From NCBI GenBank assembly GCA_016717205.1, contig JADKGC010000002.1, positions 310,001 through 374,000 of the forward strand: a DNA stretch of 64,000 bases, given 5' to 3'. Below, one piece after another: positions 34,154 through 42,796 of this stretch (positions within the stretch are counted from its first letter, which is position 1; every line of letters starts with the position of its first letter). A program made the translations under genes and the position numbers. Under the pieces are notes generated by a model. The model did no database searches, was not told the DNA's origin, and worked only from the letters and a program-made list of their open reading frames with translations. This DNA is from Candidatus Flexifilum breve. GTDB lineage: Bacteria > Chloroflexota > Anaerolineae > Aggregatilineales > Phototrophicaceae.

Positions 34154-36635
34154 CAACCCGAAGTCGCCCGTCATCGACGATTTCACCGAAGAAGAGCTGA
34201 CCGACGTCGAGATTCGCACGGGCTCGAACAGTGACGACGCCGAGTTGAAAATTCCCGCGGAACTGCCGATTCTGCCATTGCGCGGAGTCGTCGTGTATCC
34301 CGAGACCATCATCCCGCTGACCGTCGGCCAGCCGCGCAGCATCAAGCTGGTGGATGAAGTGGTCGCGGGCGACCGCATGGTCGGCCTGATCACGTCCAAG
34401 GATGCCGAGCTGGAAACGCCCGGCCCGGACGACATTTATCGCACCGGCACGCTGGCGTCGATTCACCGCCTGTTCCGCGCGCCCGATGGCACGATCCGCA
34501 TGCTCGTGCAAGGCTTGGGACGCATCACGGTGGACGAATTCACGTCGACCGAGCCGTATCTCAAGGCGAAAGTCCACGCCATTCCGGAAGCGGTCGAAGA
34601 ATCGCTGGAAGTTGAGGCGCTGACGCGTAACGTCGTCGACCAGTTCACCAAGCTGGCGGAACTCGTGCCGAGCATCCCCGGCGAGTTGATCTCGTCGGCG
34701 CTCAACGTCGACGATCCGCTGCAGTTGGCCTATACCATTTCCACCTACATCCGCATCGATCTCGCGGAAGCCCAGAGTATCCTCGAACTGGACAGCACCG
34801 AAGCCAAGCTGCGCCGCTTGATGACGCTCCTGAGCAAAGAGATCGAAGTGCTGGAACTCGGGCGCAAGATCCAGACCGAAGCCCAGACCGAGATGGAAAA
34901 AGTCCAGCGCGAGTACTATCTGCGCGAACAGCTCAAGGCGATTCAGCGTGAACTCGGCGAAGGCGACGAACAGACCGTCGAAGTCGAGGAATTCCGCAAG
35001 AAGATCGCCGAAGCGGGCATGCCGGAAGAAGCGCGCAAGGAAGCCGAACGCGAAGTAGATCGCCTGTCCAAGCTGCCCACCGCGGCGGCGGAATACGGCG
35101 TCATCCGCACGTATCTCGACTGGCTGACGAGCATCCCGTGGAACAAGCGCACCGACGACAACCTCAACATCCCGCACGCCCGCACCGTGCTGGACGAGGA
35201 TCATTACGGGCTGAAGGACATCAAAGAGCGCATCCTCGAATATCTCGCGGTGCGCAAACTGCGCCTTGAACGCGGCATGACCGCGCATCAGGCCGAAGAA
35301 GCCGATCACATCCGCCGCGAACGGGCGGGCGCGATCCTGTGCTTTGTCGGCCCGCCCGGCGTCGGTAAAACGTCGCTCGGTTCGAGCATTGCCCGCGCGA
35401 TGGGGCGTAAGTTCATCCGCATGAGCCTGGGCGGCGTGCGCGACGAAGCCGAAATTCGCGGTTTCCGCCGCACCTACATCGGCGCGATGCCGGGACGCAT
35501 CATCCAGACGATCCGCCGCGCCGAATCGCACAACCCGATCATCATGCTCGACGAAGTCGACAAGCTCGGGCGCGACTTCCGCGGCGATCCGGCCTCGGCG
35601 CTCCTCGAAGTGCTCGACCCGGAGCAGAACAACGAGTTCCGCGATCACTATCTCGACGTGGCCTTCGACCTGAGCGAAGTGATCTTCATCACCACGGCTA
35701 ACGAACTGGAGCCGATCCCCGGCCCGCTGCGCGACCGCATGGAGATCATTCAACTGAGCGGCTACACCGAACAGGAGAAGATCGCCATCGCGCAGCAATA
35801 CCTGACGCCGCGCCAGATCCGCGAGAATGGTCTGCGTACCGAAGAAGTCCAGGTCACGCGGGACGCGCTGCAAAGCATCATCCGCGACTACACCCGTGAA
35901 GCGGGCGTGCGCACGCTCGAACGCGAGATCGGGCGCGCCATGCGCAAGATCGTCACGCGCATCGCAGAAGGTGCGACCGCGCAGGTGATCATCGATGGCA
36001 AGGCGATCATGGAGCTGCTCGGCAAACCGCGCTATGGCTACCGCACGGAGTCGGAAGAACGCACGGATCGTCCCGGGGTGGCGACCGGGCTCGCGTGGAC
36101 GCCCTATGGCGGCGACGTGCTCTATGTCGAAGCAGCCTACATGCAGGGGAGCAAGGGCTTCCAGTACACCGGGCAGTTGGGCGAAGTCATGCAGGAGAGC
36201 GCGCGCATCGCGTTGAGCTACATCCGCTCGAAAGCCGAATCGTTCAACCTGACACCGGAATTCTTCGAGAAGCACGACCTGCACCTGCACGTGCCCGAAG
36301 GCGCGACGCCCAAGGATGGCCCCTCGGCGGGCGTGACCATGACGGTCGCGCTGGCCTCGCTGCTCACGGGGAAGTCGGTGCGCGGCAACGTCGCCATGAC
36401 CGGCGAAATCACGCTGCGCGGCAAGGTGCTGCCCGTCGGCGGCATCAAGGATAAGGTGCTGGCGGCGGATCGCGCCGGGCTGAACACGATCATCCTGCCC
36501 AAGAAGAATGAGAAAGACCTCGACGACCTGCCCGCTGATGTCCGCGACCGCTTGAAGTTCGTGCTGGTCGAAGGGATTGACGAGGCGTTGAGCGCCGCGC
36601 TCGTTGGACAACGTACCAAGAAAAAGGTACACTGA
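34146..36635 (+). CDS. lon: ATP-dependent Lon protease
   Basis: 829-aa LonA, near the usual length. The N-terminal substrate domain (about 38-230: LPILPLRGVVVYPETIIPLTVGQPRSIKLV) is followed by a coiled coil with EVLELGRKIQTEAQTEMEKVQREYYLREQLKAI. The AAA+ module has Walker A GPPGVGKTS (about 401) and Walker B IIMLDEVDKLG. The protease domain carries the Ser/Lys dyad in PKDGPSAGV (about 727) and GGIKDKVLAA (about 769). ATG 34146 (MSDNPKSP) with GAGG upstream is preferred to 34125. It degrades misfolded and regulatory proteins. Co-translated with hsp20. Confidence 0.97.
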   Translation: MSDNPKSPVIDDFTEEELTDVEIRTGSNSDDAELKIPAELPILPLRGVVVYPETIIPLTVGQPRSIKLVDEVVAGDRMVGLITSKDAELETPGPDDIYRTGTLASIHRLFRAPDGTIRMLVQGLGRITVDEFTSTEPYLKAKVHAIPEAVEESLEVEALTRNVVDQFTKLAELVPSIPGELISSALNVDDPLQLAYTISTYIRIDLAEAQSILELDSTEAKLRRLMTLLSKEIEVLELGRKIQTEAQTEMEKVQREYYLREQLKAIQRELGEGDEQTVEVEEFRKKIAEAGMPEEARKEAEREVDRLSKLPTAAAEYGVIRTYLDWLTSIPWNKRTDDNLNIPHARTVLDEDHYGLKDIKERILEYLAVRKLRLERGMTAHQAEEADHIRRERAGAILCFVGPPGVGKTSLGSSIARAMGRKFIRMSLGGVRDEAEIRGFRRTYIGAMPGRIIQTIRRAESHNPIIMLDEVDKLGRDFRGDPASALLEVLDPEQNNEFRDHYLDVAFDLSEVIFITTANELEPIPGPLRDRMEIIQLSGYTEQEKIAIAQQYLTPRQIRENGLRTEEVQVTRDALQSIIRDYTREAGVRTLEREIGRAMRKIVTRIAEGATAQVIIDGKAIMELLGKPRYGYRTESEERTDRPGVATGLAWTPYGGDVLYVEAAYMQGSKGFQYTGQLGEVMQESARIALSYIRSKAESFNLTPEFFEKHDLHLHVPEGATPKDGPSAGVTMTVALASLLTGKSVRGNVAMTGEITLRGKVLPVGGIKDKVLAADRAGLNTIILPKKNEKDLDDLPADVRDRLKFVLVEGIDEALSAALVGQRTKKKVH

Positions 36636-36698
36636 AAGTAAGGATTCTGCTGGGTGCGGCGCGCAAACGTCGCACCCATTCTCAATGGGAGCGCAAGC

Positions 36699-37052
36699 GT
36701 GGGGAAGAAAATCCTCATCGTCGATGATGATCGCACGATGACTAATCTGCTGAAAACCCTGCTGGAGCTGGACGATTTCGAAGTGAAGACGGTCACACGC
36801 GGCGGTGATGCGATTAGTCAGGCCACCTCGTTCCAACCGGAGGCCTTCATCGTCGACTTCCATCTGCACGACATGGAAGGCGTCGAATTGGTGCAGCAGC
36901 TCCGCACCCTGCCCGCCTTCGCCAATTCCCTGATCATCATCGCGTCGGGCATGGACAAAGAAGCGGAATCGCTTGCCGCGGGCGCGAACCGTTTCCTGCT
37001 CAAACCGTACGATCCCGACTCACTCTCCAAGCTGTTGAAAGAAGCGATTTAG
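36699..37052 (+). CDS. Single-domain response regulator (CheY-like)
   Basis: 117-aa receiver with no output domain. Acidic pocket in ILIVDDDRTM, phospho-acceptor Asp in AFIVDFHLHDMEG (about 51), Thr/Ser position in IIIASGMD, and the conserved Lys in FLLKPYDP (about 102). GTG 36699 (GGGAG 7 nt upstream) is chosen; an open reading from 36654 covers part of the lon 3' spacer and adds no domain. It probably relays phosphate from a hybrid or orphan kinase; the nearest histidine kinase is 27 kb away. About 60 bp after lon, so it may be in the same transcript. Confidence 0.85.
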   Translation: MGKKILIVDDDRTMTNLLKTLLELDDFEVKTVTRGGDAISQATSFQPEAFIVDFHLHDMEGVELVQQLRTLPAFANSLIIIASGMDKEAESLAAGANRFLLKPYDPDSLSKLLKEAI

Positions 37053-37091
37053 CGCCCAAGGTCTGAAGTTCACGGGGATCGGTTTTTGGCT

Positions 37092-37112
37092 GTAAACTGT
37101 GAACTGTAAACT
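37092..37112. repeat. Short heptad array (GTAAACT / GTGAACT)
   Basis: Three 7-bp units in register, with a single inverted unit AGTTCAC at about 37068. Same unit family as 27742-27888. Confidence 0.6.
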
Positions 37113-37133
37113 TTTCTCGCAAAGGAGTCCAAG

Positions 37134-37517
37134 ATGCAGTCGCCCGAAAAACCCGTTGCCGTTTTCCGCCGTAGTCCGCGCTCGTGGGGGTTCTGGTGGC
37201 GGACGATTGTCACCCTCGGTATCTATGTGCTCACCAACTGGCGCTTGAACCAGATTTCGCTCACCACCCGCCGCCTCACGCAGCGGCGCGGTAACGTATT
37301 GACCGGTAACGAAACGGCTATGAGCCTCGAACGCGTGACCGATATCAACGTGAACAAATCGCTGCTCGGCTCGATTCTCGGCTACGGTGACATCGTCATC
37401 CAGTCGGCGGGGTCGGATTCGGCGGAAATTTCGTTCACCAGCCTGCAAAATCCCGACAAGCTGCGCGAATTGATCTTCGACGTCAAAGACGGTCGCCTCG
37501 ACGAAGAGAAGCTGTAA
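37134..37517 (+). CDS. Bacterial PH-domain (bPH2/YdbT-like) protein
   Basis: 127 aa. After FRRSPRSWGFWWRTIVTLGIYVLTNWRLN, a short membrane-associated hydrophobic stretch, comes the bacterial pleckstrin-homology pattern: ISLTTRRLTQRRGNVLTGNETAMSLERVTDINVNKSLLGSILGYGDIVIQSAGSDSAEISFTSLQNPDKLRELI. 'YGDI.I.SAG....I.F..L.NP..LRE.I' is typical of YdbS/YdbT-type domains. Role is unknown. AAGGAG lies 6 nt before the ATG. Confidence 0.8.
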   Translation: MQSPEKPVAVFRRSPRSWGFWWRTIVTLGIYVLTNWRLNQISLTTRRLTQRRGNVLTGNETAMSLERVTDINVNKSLLGSILGYGDIVIQSAGSDSAEISFTSLQNPDKLRELIFDVKDGRLDEEKL

Positions 37518-37538
37518 TTTGTTCTTCTGACGTCGTTT

Positions 37539-37605
37539 GTAGGGACGAGATATATCTCGTCCTCTCTGTTCACGTACGGCAGGACGAGGCATGCCTCGTC
37601 CCTAC
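37539..37605. repeat. GTAG-palindrome pair with two different cores
   Basis: Unit 1 (37539-37562) has core GAGATATATCTC; unit 2 (37582-37605, inverted) has GAGGCATGCCTC. Changes in one palindrome arm are matched in the other. Confidence 0.75.
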
Positions 37606-37655
37606 ATCCGCTTACCACACGGGTAAAGTGTGATGTCCGCAGGAAAATCGACTCC

Positions 37656-39002
37656 ATGACCTATGCTCTGCATCGTTTTGGCGCGCTGATCGGCGCGCTT
37701 CTCATGTTGATCACCGCCGCGTGTGGCGGTAACGCCGTGCCACCGACCAGCGCCCCCCCGACGAGCACCGTCGCGCCGCCCGCCTCACCGACACCTGCCG
37801 CCGCGGGCACCGATCGCTATGCGGCACTCCCACAGGACGTGACCGTGCAGGGTTTCCCGCAGATCGGCTTTCCGAGCGCGACCGTCGATGTGGTGATCTA
37901 CGGCGCATTTGACGACCTCGCCTCCGGCACGTTCTACCGTGACAGCTTCCCCGCGCTGCTTGACCGCGTGCGCACGGGCGAAGCGCGGCTGATCTATGTG
38001 CCGCTGGTCACGGGGACGCTCTCCGGCGGACGCGGCGCGGCGCGGGCGGCATTGTGCGCGGGCGATCAGAACGCCTTCTGGCAGTTCCATGATCTGCTGT
38101 TCGGCTGGCAAACCGAGTTCCCGACCGATCCGTTTGCCGGAGATCGCTTGCTCACAGGCGGCGCGGCGGTCGGCATCGATGTCAACACGTGGAACACCTG
38201 CCTGCTCGGCGACCGCGCCGATTTGCGCCTCGACGATGCGCAGCAGGCGGCAGATAACGAACCCGACTTCACGAGCGCCCCCTATGTCACCGTGAACGGC
38301 GCGCCCTCGCTCACCGACGCGGCCAGCCTCAACTTCACCATCACACAGGCCGCGCAGCAGTTTGATCAAACCTTCCTGACCACACCGTCAGCAGGGAGCA
38401 CAGAAGACGTGCAGCCCACGCCCACCATCGACCCGGTGATCGACTCGACGCTCGCGCCGCTCCTGGCGCAAGAGGGTGCGCCGCCGCCGCTGGAGCTTGA
38501 TCTGCCCGCGGGTTGGGGCCGCGCGTACAGCACGGTCGTGCTGACGGACATTGACGCCGTGCGCAACATCCCCTTCGCCCTCTATCAGGGGCCAGTGACG
38601 GGCGGCACGGGCTCGATCATCGTGCTGTGGGCGTTCCCGAATCTACTCCCAGCGGGCAACCCGTTCGCACAGGAAACGGCCGTCGCACCCGATCTGTATC
38701 TCGACGGCACGCGCCTGCTGCGCCTCGCCGTGGTCGAAGAGCGCTGTAACATCGGCACCGATTTGCGCCGCGAATACTCGATTGGCGGGCTGGCCGCGGT
38801 CGGCACCTCCTTTGCTGCTGTGGACTGCCCCGGTCAACCGGATACGCGCGGTTGGCTGGCGGGCTTGCAGCAGTTCAACCTGAATTTCCTGTTCTATGTC
38901 TACACCGATCCCATCGAGGCGATGGACGCGGCGCAGAGTGAACTGCAAGCGATTCTGGATACGGTGCGCTTTGTGCTGCCCGATGCAACGGAGACGCCTT
39001 AA
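37656..39002 (+). CDS. Lipoprotein with DsbA-like fold lacking CxxC
   Basis: 448-aa lipoprotein: signal with lipobox LITAACGG (Cys about 24), then a Pro/Thr stalk. Residues about 60-240 match the thioredoxin_4/DsbA fold (VTVQGFPQIGFPSATVDVVIYGAFDDLASGTFYRDSFPALLDRV...GARLIYVPLV; ...AFWQFHDLLFG; APYVTVNGAPSL). The active-site CxxC is absent: the strand-turn that normally reads F.CP.C reads FDDLASGTF. Cysteines in AALCAGD and WNTCLLG are not in redox positions. Residues 265-448 form a second beta-rich domain of unknown type. So it is probably a binding protein rather than an oxidoreductase. Confidence 0.7.
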   Translation: MTYALHRFGALIGALLMLITAACGGNAVPPTSAPPTSTVAPPASPTPAAAGTDRYAALPQDVTVQGFPQIGFPSATVDVVIYGAFDDLASGTFYRDSFPALLDRVRTGEARLIYVPLVTGTLSGGRGAARAALCAGDQNAFWQFHDLLFGWQTEFPTDPFAGDRLLTGGAAVGIDVNTWNTCLLGDRADLRLDDAQQAADNEPDFTSAPYVTVNGAPSLTDAASLNFTITQAAQQFDQTFLTTPSAGSTEDVQPTPTIDPVIDSTLAPLLAQEGAPPPLELDLPAGWGRAYSTVVLTDIDAVRNIPFALYQGPVTGGTGSIIVLWAFPNLLPAGNPFAQETAVAPDLYLDGTRLLRLAVVEERCNIGTDLRREYSIGGLAAVGTSFAAVDCPGQPDTRGWLAGLQQFNLNFLFYVYTDPIEAMDAAQSELQAILDTVRFVLPDATETP

Positions 39003-39056
39003 GCGGGCGGTATTCGTCGTGGTGACTTGTACGACTGCTAGTGTAACGGAGGCAGC

Positions 39057-39419
39057 ATGCCTAAACATCGCATTTATACGATGAGTTTCGCCAGTGTCTA
39101 TCCTCTCTACGTCGCCAAGGCGGAAAAGAAGCAGCGCACCAAAGCGGAAGTCGATGAAATTGTGTGCTGGTTAACGGGCTATACTCAGGAACAACTCGAC
39201 GCACAGATCGCCAACCAGACTGACTTTGAAACCTTCTTTGCGGATGCGCCGCACATGAATCCCGCCCGGAGCCTGATCAAGGGTGTGGTCTGCGGCGTGC
39301 GCGTGGAAGACATCGCAGAACCGACCATGCGCGAAATTCGCTACCTCGACAAACTGGTCGATGAGTTAGCGCGCGGCAAAGCCATGACCAAGATTCTCCG
39401 CACCCCGGACTCAGCTTAA
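39057..39419 (+). CDS. DUF2200 family protein
   Basis: 120-aa small protein matching the DUF2200 pattern: HRIYTMSFASVYPLYVAKAEKKQRTKAEVDEIVCWLTGYTQEQLDAQI...DFETFFADAPHMNPARSLIKGVVCGVRVEDIAEPTMREIRYLDKLVDELARGKAM. It is helical and soluble with no known biochemical role. GGAGG lies just before the ATG. It follows the DsbA-like lipoprotein gene by 54 bp but with its own ribosome site. Confidence 0.85.
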   Translation: MPKHRIYTMSFASVYPLYVAKAEKKQRTKAEVDEIVCWLTGYTQEQLDAQIANQTDFETFFADAPHMNPARSLIKGVVCGVRVEDIAEPTMREIRYLDKLVDELARGKAMTKILRTPDSA

Positions 39420-39564
39420 CCTCATCTCTCCGCGGTAGATTGATCGGGACGAGCGTGAAGGTGGTTTAGAAGCAGCGGACGCCCGGTTGGGCGTCCCTAC
39501 AAAACAAGCATTTTGCTCGTAGGGAGGCAATGATGCACTTTAACTAATGATCGCGGAATGGCAG

Positions 39565-39748
39565 GGGCGACCCCGGGGGGGCCGCCGGGGGGGGGGGGGC
39601 CCGGCCCCCCCCCCCCCCGGGGCCCCCCCCCCCCCAAACAAAGGGGGGGGCCGGGGGGGCGAGGAGGGGGGGTTGAACCAGCCGCCCCCCCGCCCGGACG
39701 AGGGGGGGGGGGGGGGGGGGCCGGCGGGGGGAGGGTGGGCGTGAGGGG
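39565..39748. other. Low-complexity G/C homopolymer block
   Basis: Almost only G and C in long runs (up to ~20), unlike any other DNA in the window except 60747-60893. Fragments such as GGGCGTGAGGGG resemble cloverleaf-repeat arms. Probably a misassembled or mis-called copy of that repeat. Confidence 0.6.
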
Positions 39749-39779
39749 TTAACCGCGCTTCCCCAACCGATGATCGCTC

Positions 39780-39807
39780 AGTCCTTTGACCTCAGTCCTC
39801 AGTCCTG
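39780..39807. repeat. Heptad array (AGTCCTC)
   Basis: Four 7-bp units in register, just before the ribosome site of the desaturase gene. An inverted partner is not visible; it may be lost in the adjacent corrupted block. Confidence 0.65.
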
Positions 39808-39822
39808 TTTTCTAGGTGATCT

Positions 39823-41322
39823 ATGCCTCTGACGAACCTTCCTATCATCATCATCGGCGCGGGGATTGGCGGCTTGAGCGCGGCGATCCGGTTAGCTTCT
39901 GCGGGTCAACGCGTGATCGTGCTCGAAGCGAACGCGGCGGTCGGCGGCAAAATGAGCGAAGTCCGCGCCGAGGGTTTCCGCTGGGATACAGGCCCCTCAG
40001 TGATCACCATGCGCCATGTCTTCGACGACACGTTCGCCGGGCGCCTCGCCGACTACCTGACGCTCGTCCCCGTTGATCCGCTCACGCGCTACTTCTACCC
40101 GGACGGCACGCGCTTCGATGCGCTGGCGAACCGTGAGGCGATGACCGAGGTTCTGCGCCAGTTCGCGAATGCCGACGACGCGGCGGGCTACCTGAAATAT
40201 CTCGACTATGCTAAGCGCATTCACGACATCACGGGCGGTGTGTTCATCTACAACGACCCGCCGACGCTGTGGCGCGTCGCGCGCACGCCCCTGCGCGACA
40301 TGCCCGCCGTCGACCCGCTGCGCACCATGCACGGCGCTATCCAGTCGTTCGTGAAATCTCCCAAGCTGCGCCAGTTTTTGGGGCGCTTTGCCACCTATGT
40401 CGGCGCGAGTCCCTATCTCGCCCCGGCCACGCTCAACGTCATCGCGGATGTGGAGCTGTCGGGCGGCGTGTGGTATCCGCAGGGCGGCATTTACGCCATT
40501 GCGCGGGCGTTCCAGCGGCGCGCGGAAGAACTCGGCGTGGAAATCCGCACGCGCTGCGCGGTGCGCCAGATCGATGTGCGGGACGGCGCGGTGACGGGCG
40601 TCACACTGGCCGACGGTTCTCAGATCGCCGCCGCAGCCGTCATCGCCAATGTCGATGTGGCGACGGTGTACGACAAGCTGCTGCCGCGGGCAGCGGTCAA
40701 GCCGCGCCGAGTCGCTCAATTGACCAGCGCCGAACCCTCGTGCTCGGGCTTCATTCTGCTGCTCGGTGTGGAAGGCGAACACCCGAAACTGGCGCATCAC
40801 AACATCTTCTTTTCGAGCGATTATCGCCGCGAATTCGATGACATTTTCGCGCGCGGCGTCCCGCCAGATGATCCGACGATCTACGTGTCAATTACGTCGA
40901 AAACGGATCGCGATCACGCGCCGGAGGGCTGCGAGAACTGGTTCGTGCTGGTGAACACGCCCGCTGTCGATGCGCGCTTTGATTGGGCAACGCAAGCCGC
41001 TGCCTATCGCGTTCACGTGCTGGAACGACTGGCGGCCTATGGCTATGATGTGCGCGGGAAAATCCGCGTGGAGAAAGTGCTCACGCCCGTCGACATCGCC
41101 GGGCTGACGGGGGCGCGGCGGGGCGCGCTCTACGGCGCGTCGTCGAATGATAAGTTCAGCGCGCTGCGGCGTCCACACAACCGTGCGCGGGATGTGCGCG
41201 GCCTGTATTTTGCGGGCGGCACGACCCACCCCGGCGGCGGCGTGCCGATGGTCACGCTCTCGGGCAAAGTCGCCGCCCAGATGCTGCTGGCGGATTTACC
41301 AGATCGTGCGCAGCGTGGATAA
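39823..41322 (+). CDS. CrtI-family carotenoid desaturase/FAD oxidoreductase
   Basis: 499-aa flavoprotein. The N-terminus PIIIIGAGIGGLSAAIRLASAGQRVIVLEA is the FAD-binding Rossmann motif, followed by VGGKM and GFRWDTGPSVITM, typical of phytoene-desaturase-type (CrtI/CrtN/CrtD) enzymes. Mid motifs: GRFATYVGASPYLAPATLNVIADVELSGGVWYPQGGIYAIARAF. The C-terminal FAD motif is GLYFAGGTTHPGGGVPMVTLSGKVAAQML. It desaturates or isomerises a carotenoid or related polyene; there is no crtB or other carotenoid gene nearby. Its last 27 bp overlap the end of the convergent PIN toxin gene. Confidence 0.88.
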   Translation: MPLTNLPIIIIGAGIGGLSAAIRLASAGQRVIVLEANAAVGGKMSEVRAEGFRWDTGPSVITMRHVFDDTFAGRLADYLTLVPVDPLTRYFYPDGTRFDALANREAMTEVLRQFANADDAAGYLKYLDYAKRIHDITGGVFIYNDPPTLWRVARTPLRDMPAVDPLRTMHGAIQSFVKSPKLRQFLGRFATYVGASPYLAPATLNVIADVELSGGVWYPQGGIYAIARAFQRRAEELGVEIRTRCAVRQIDVRDGAVTGVTLADGSQIAAAAVIANVDVATVYDKLLPRAAVKPRRVAQLTSAEPSCSGFILLLGVEGEHPKLAHHNIFFSSDYRREFDDIFARGVPPDDPTIYVSITSKTDRDHAPEGCENWFVLVNTPAVDARFDWATQAAAYRVHVLERLAAYGYDVRGKIRVEKVLTPVDIAGLTGARRGALYGASSNDKFSALRRPHNRARDVRGLYFAGGTTHPGGGVPMVTLSGKVAAQMLLADLPDRAQRG

Positions 41323-41697
41323 CTGAATCCGTCCGTCGCGGCTGATGATCGGCACATTGAGGTGTACCGCCGTCGCCGCGACGATGCGATCCGGCATATC
41401 GGGGATTTGCGTGACATCAACACGAGCCAAGGCACGGGCAATCTGCCGCTCAACCGGAATTTCGACAAAGAGCGCAGTTGGATCTTCAAAGACAGCGACA
41501 GTCCGGGTCATACTCTCGGACGAAATACGTCCCTTTTCGATGAGATACACCATTTCGATCAGCGAAATTGAAGATACGGCTATCTGATCGCCTGCTTGCG
41601 CCGCCGCATCGATTGAAGCTTTTGCCCGTTGAGAGAGCTTAGGGTTCTGAAATAGATACCAGAGGAGCGTGTGGGTATCGGCGACGGCGACAAACAT
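41296..41697 (-). CDS. PIN-domain toxin, VapC-like
   Basis: 133-aa PIN ribonuclease. The acidic residues are DTHTLLWYL (Asp about 8), SISLIEMVYLIEKG (Glu about 48) and MPDRIVAATAVHLNVPIISRDGRI (Asp about 100 and 119), the 'DTH.LLW' subgroup common in type II toxin-antitoxin pairs. It starts on the base after the antitoxin stop, so the two genes are coupled. Predicted to cut RNA unless bound by the antitoxin. The 3' end overlaps the carotenoid desaturase gene on the other strand. Confidence 0.88.
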   Translation of the reverse strand: MFVAVADTHTLLWYLFQNPKLSQRAKASIDAAAQAGDQIAVSSISLIEMVYLIEKGRISSESMTRTVAVFEDPTALFVEIPVERQIARALARVDVTQIPDMPDRIVAATAVHLNVPIISRDGRIQLSTLRTIW

Positions 41698-41943
41698 CTA
41701 GAAGTCCTCTCGTGGGAAATTTCTCATCATATCCCGACGCACTTCAGCAATGTCTTCCTCACTGGGGCCAGGACCAAGATCGGCCAGCAAACCATAGAGT
41801 GATGTCCGCGGTTTCTCACTGGGCACAGCGTATTTCATGCGCGCCATGATCCGCTCGACCACCTTCATTTGCTCCACCAGCGGGAGTTCGGTCACCTGAT
41901 TGACGAGTTCGTCGACTTTATCGTCCATCACCTGATCGCTCAT
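41698..41943 (-). CDS. Antitoxin of the PIN-toxin pair
   Basis: 81-aa acidic protein directly upstream of the PIN toxin (TAG immediately followed by ATG). The N-terminal helices (DKVDELVNQVTELPLVEQMKVVERIMARM) resemble a dimerisation/DNA-binding part. The C-terminal SEEDIAEVRRDMMRNFPREDF is the flexible toxin-binding tail seen in many such antitoxins ('..I.E.R.EMW..F'). GGAGG precedes the ATG. Probably represses its own promoter. Confidence 0.8.
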   Translation of the reverse strand: MSDQVMDDKVDELVNQVTELPLVEQMKVVERIMARMKYAVPSEKPRTSLYGLLADLGPGPSEEDIAEVRRDMMRNFPREDF

Positions 41944-41965
41944 CTACCCCTCCTCCACCTTTGAC

Positions 41966-42796
41966 TCAAGTATAATCCCGAAGATACAGGAAGTCGTGGC
42001 CGATGGTGCGGCGGCTCAGCTTGGCGATGTTGGGCATGGTGCGCTTGTAGTGATTGATCTTCACGCGCCGCCAGACGCCTTCCACGAACGGGCGGGCGAA
42101 GCCTTCCGCGACCACTTCATCCAACGTATACCGCTCGTCCACAATCAGATATAACACCTGATCAACATCCGCATACGTGAAGCCGAGTTCGCCCTCGTCG
42201 GTCTGCCCGACCCACAGATCAGCCGACGGCGCTTTCGTGCGCACCGATTCCGGCAGGTTGAGCGCCGCCCCGAGCTGGCGAATCTGCGTCTTGTACAGGT
42301 CACCGATGGGATGCAGCGCGACGCCGCTGTCGCCGTAAATGGTCGAATAGCCGAGCAGCAGTTCGGTCTTATTGCTCGTGCCCATCACCAACCCGCCGAA
42401 GGCCACCGATTGATCGTAGAGCACCGTCATGCGCAGGCGCGCCATGATGTTCCCCTTGCGTCCATTGCTCATGTCAGGGAACTGCGCGAACAGCGGTTCC
42501 GCCATATCGGTGATCGGCACGGTCAGGCTTTGAATGCCCAACGCCTGAATCACGAGATCGGCATCGCTCAGGCTGTCCGCTGACGAGGTGCGGTAGGGCA
42601 TGCGGACTGCCAGCACGTTCTCCGGGCCGAGCGCTTCGGCGGACAGGTACGCTGACAGCGCCGAATCGATGCCGCCAGATAGGCCGAGCACTGCGCGCTT
42701 CATGCCCGATTTAGCGATCTCATCCTTGATGAAACCGGTCAGCATTTTGCGGGCGATCTCCGTGTTGATCGCCAACCGTTCGACAATACTGCTCAT
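41966..42796 (-). CDS. nadE: NAD+ synthetase (ATP-pyrophosphatase subunit)
   Basis: 276-aa NadE domain that adenylates and amidates nicotinic-acid adenine dinucleotide to NAD+. The PP-loop is LGLSGGIDSAL (about 38-48). MPYRTSSADSLSDADLV, the GTSNKTELLLGYSTIYGDSGVALHPIGDLYKTQIRQL segment and SADLWVGQTDEGELGFTYADVDQVLYL are the usual substrate-binding motifs. The length fits a stand-alone synthetase. Its start overlaps the stop of the nitrilase-type gene by 4 bp (ATGA), so the glutamine-hydrolysing partner is made with it. Confidence 0.95.
   Translation of the reverse strand: MSSIVERLAINTEIARKMLTGFIKDEIAKSGMKRAVLGLSGGIDSALSAYLSAEALGPENVLAVRMPYRTSSADSLSDADLVIQALGIQSLTVPITDMAEPLFAQFPDMSNGRKGNIMARLRMTVLYDQSVAFGGLVMGTSNKTELLLGYSTIYGDSGVALHPIGDLYKTQIRQLGAALNLPESVRTKAPSADLWVGQTDEGELGFTYADVDQVLYLIVDERYTLDEVVAEGFARPFVEGVWRRVKINHYKRTMPNIAKLSRRTIGHDFLYLRDYT

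Larger units (their letters stand above)
39420..39822. other. Repeat junction with corrupted G/C homopolymers
   Basis: Contains a palindrome GGACGCCC/GGGCGTCC (39478-39497), a left arm of MITE type A (from 39518), a G/C-only block (39565-39748) and a heptad array (39780-39807). No gene; open frames here are homopolymer artefacts. Confidence 0.6.

Noticed and set aside
34143..36869. A 908-codon open frame antisense to lon
   Set aside because: High-GC shadow frame: it lies wholly opposite a certain gene, has no recognisable motif and is His/Arg/Asp-rich as expected for an antisense reading.
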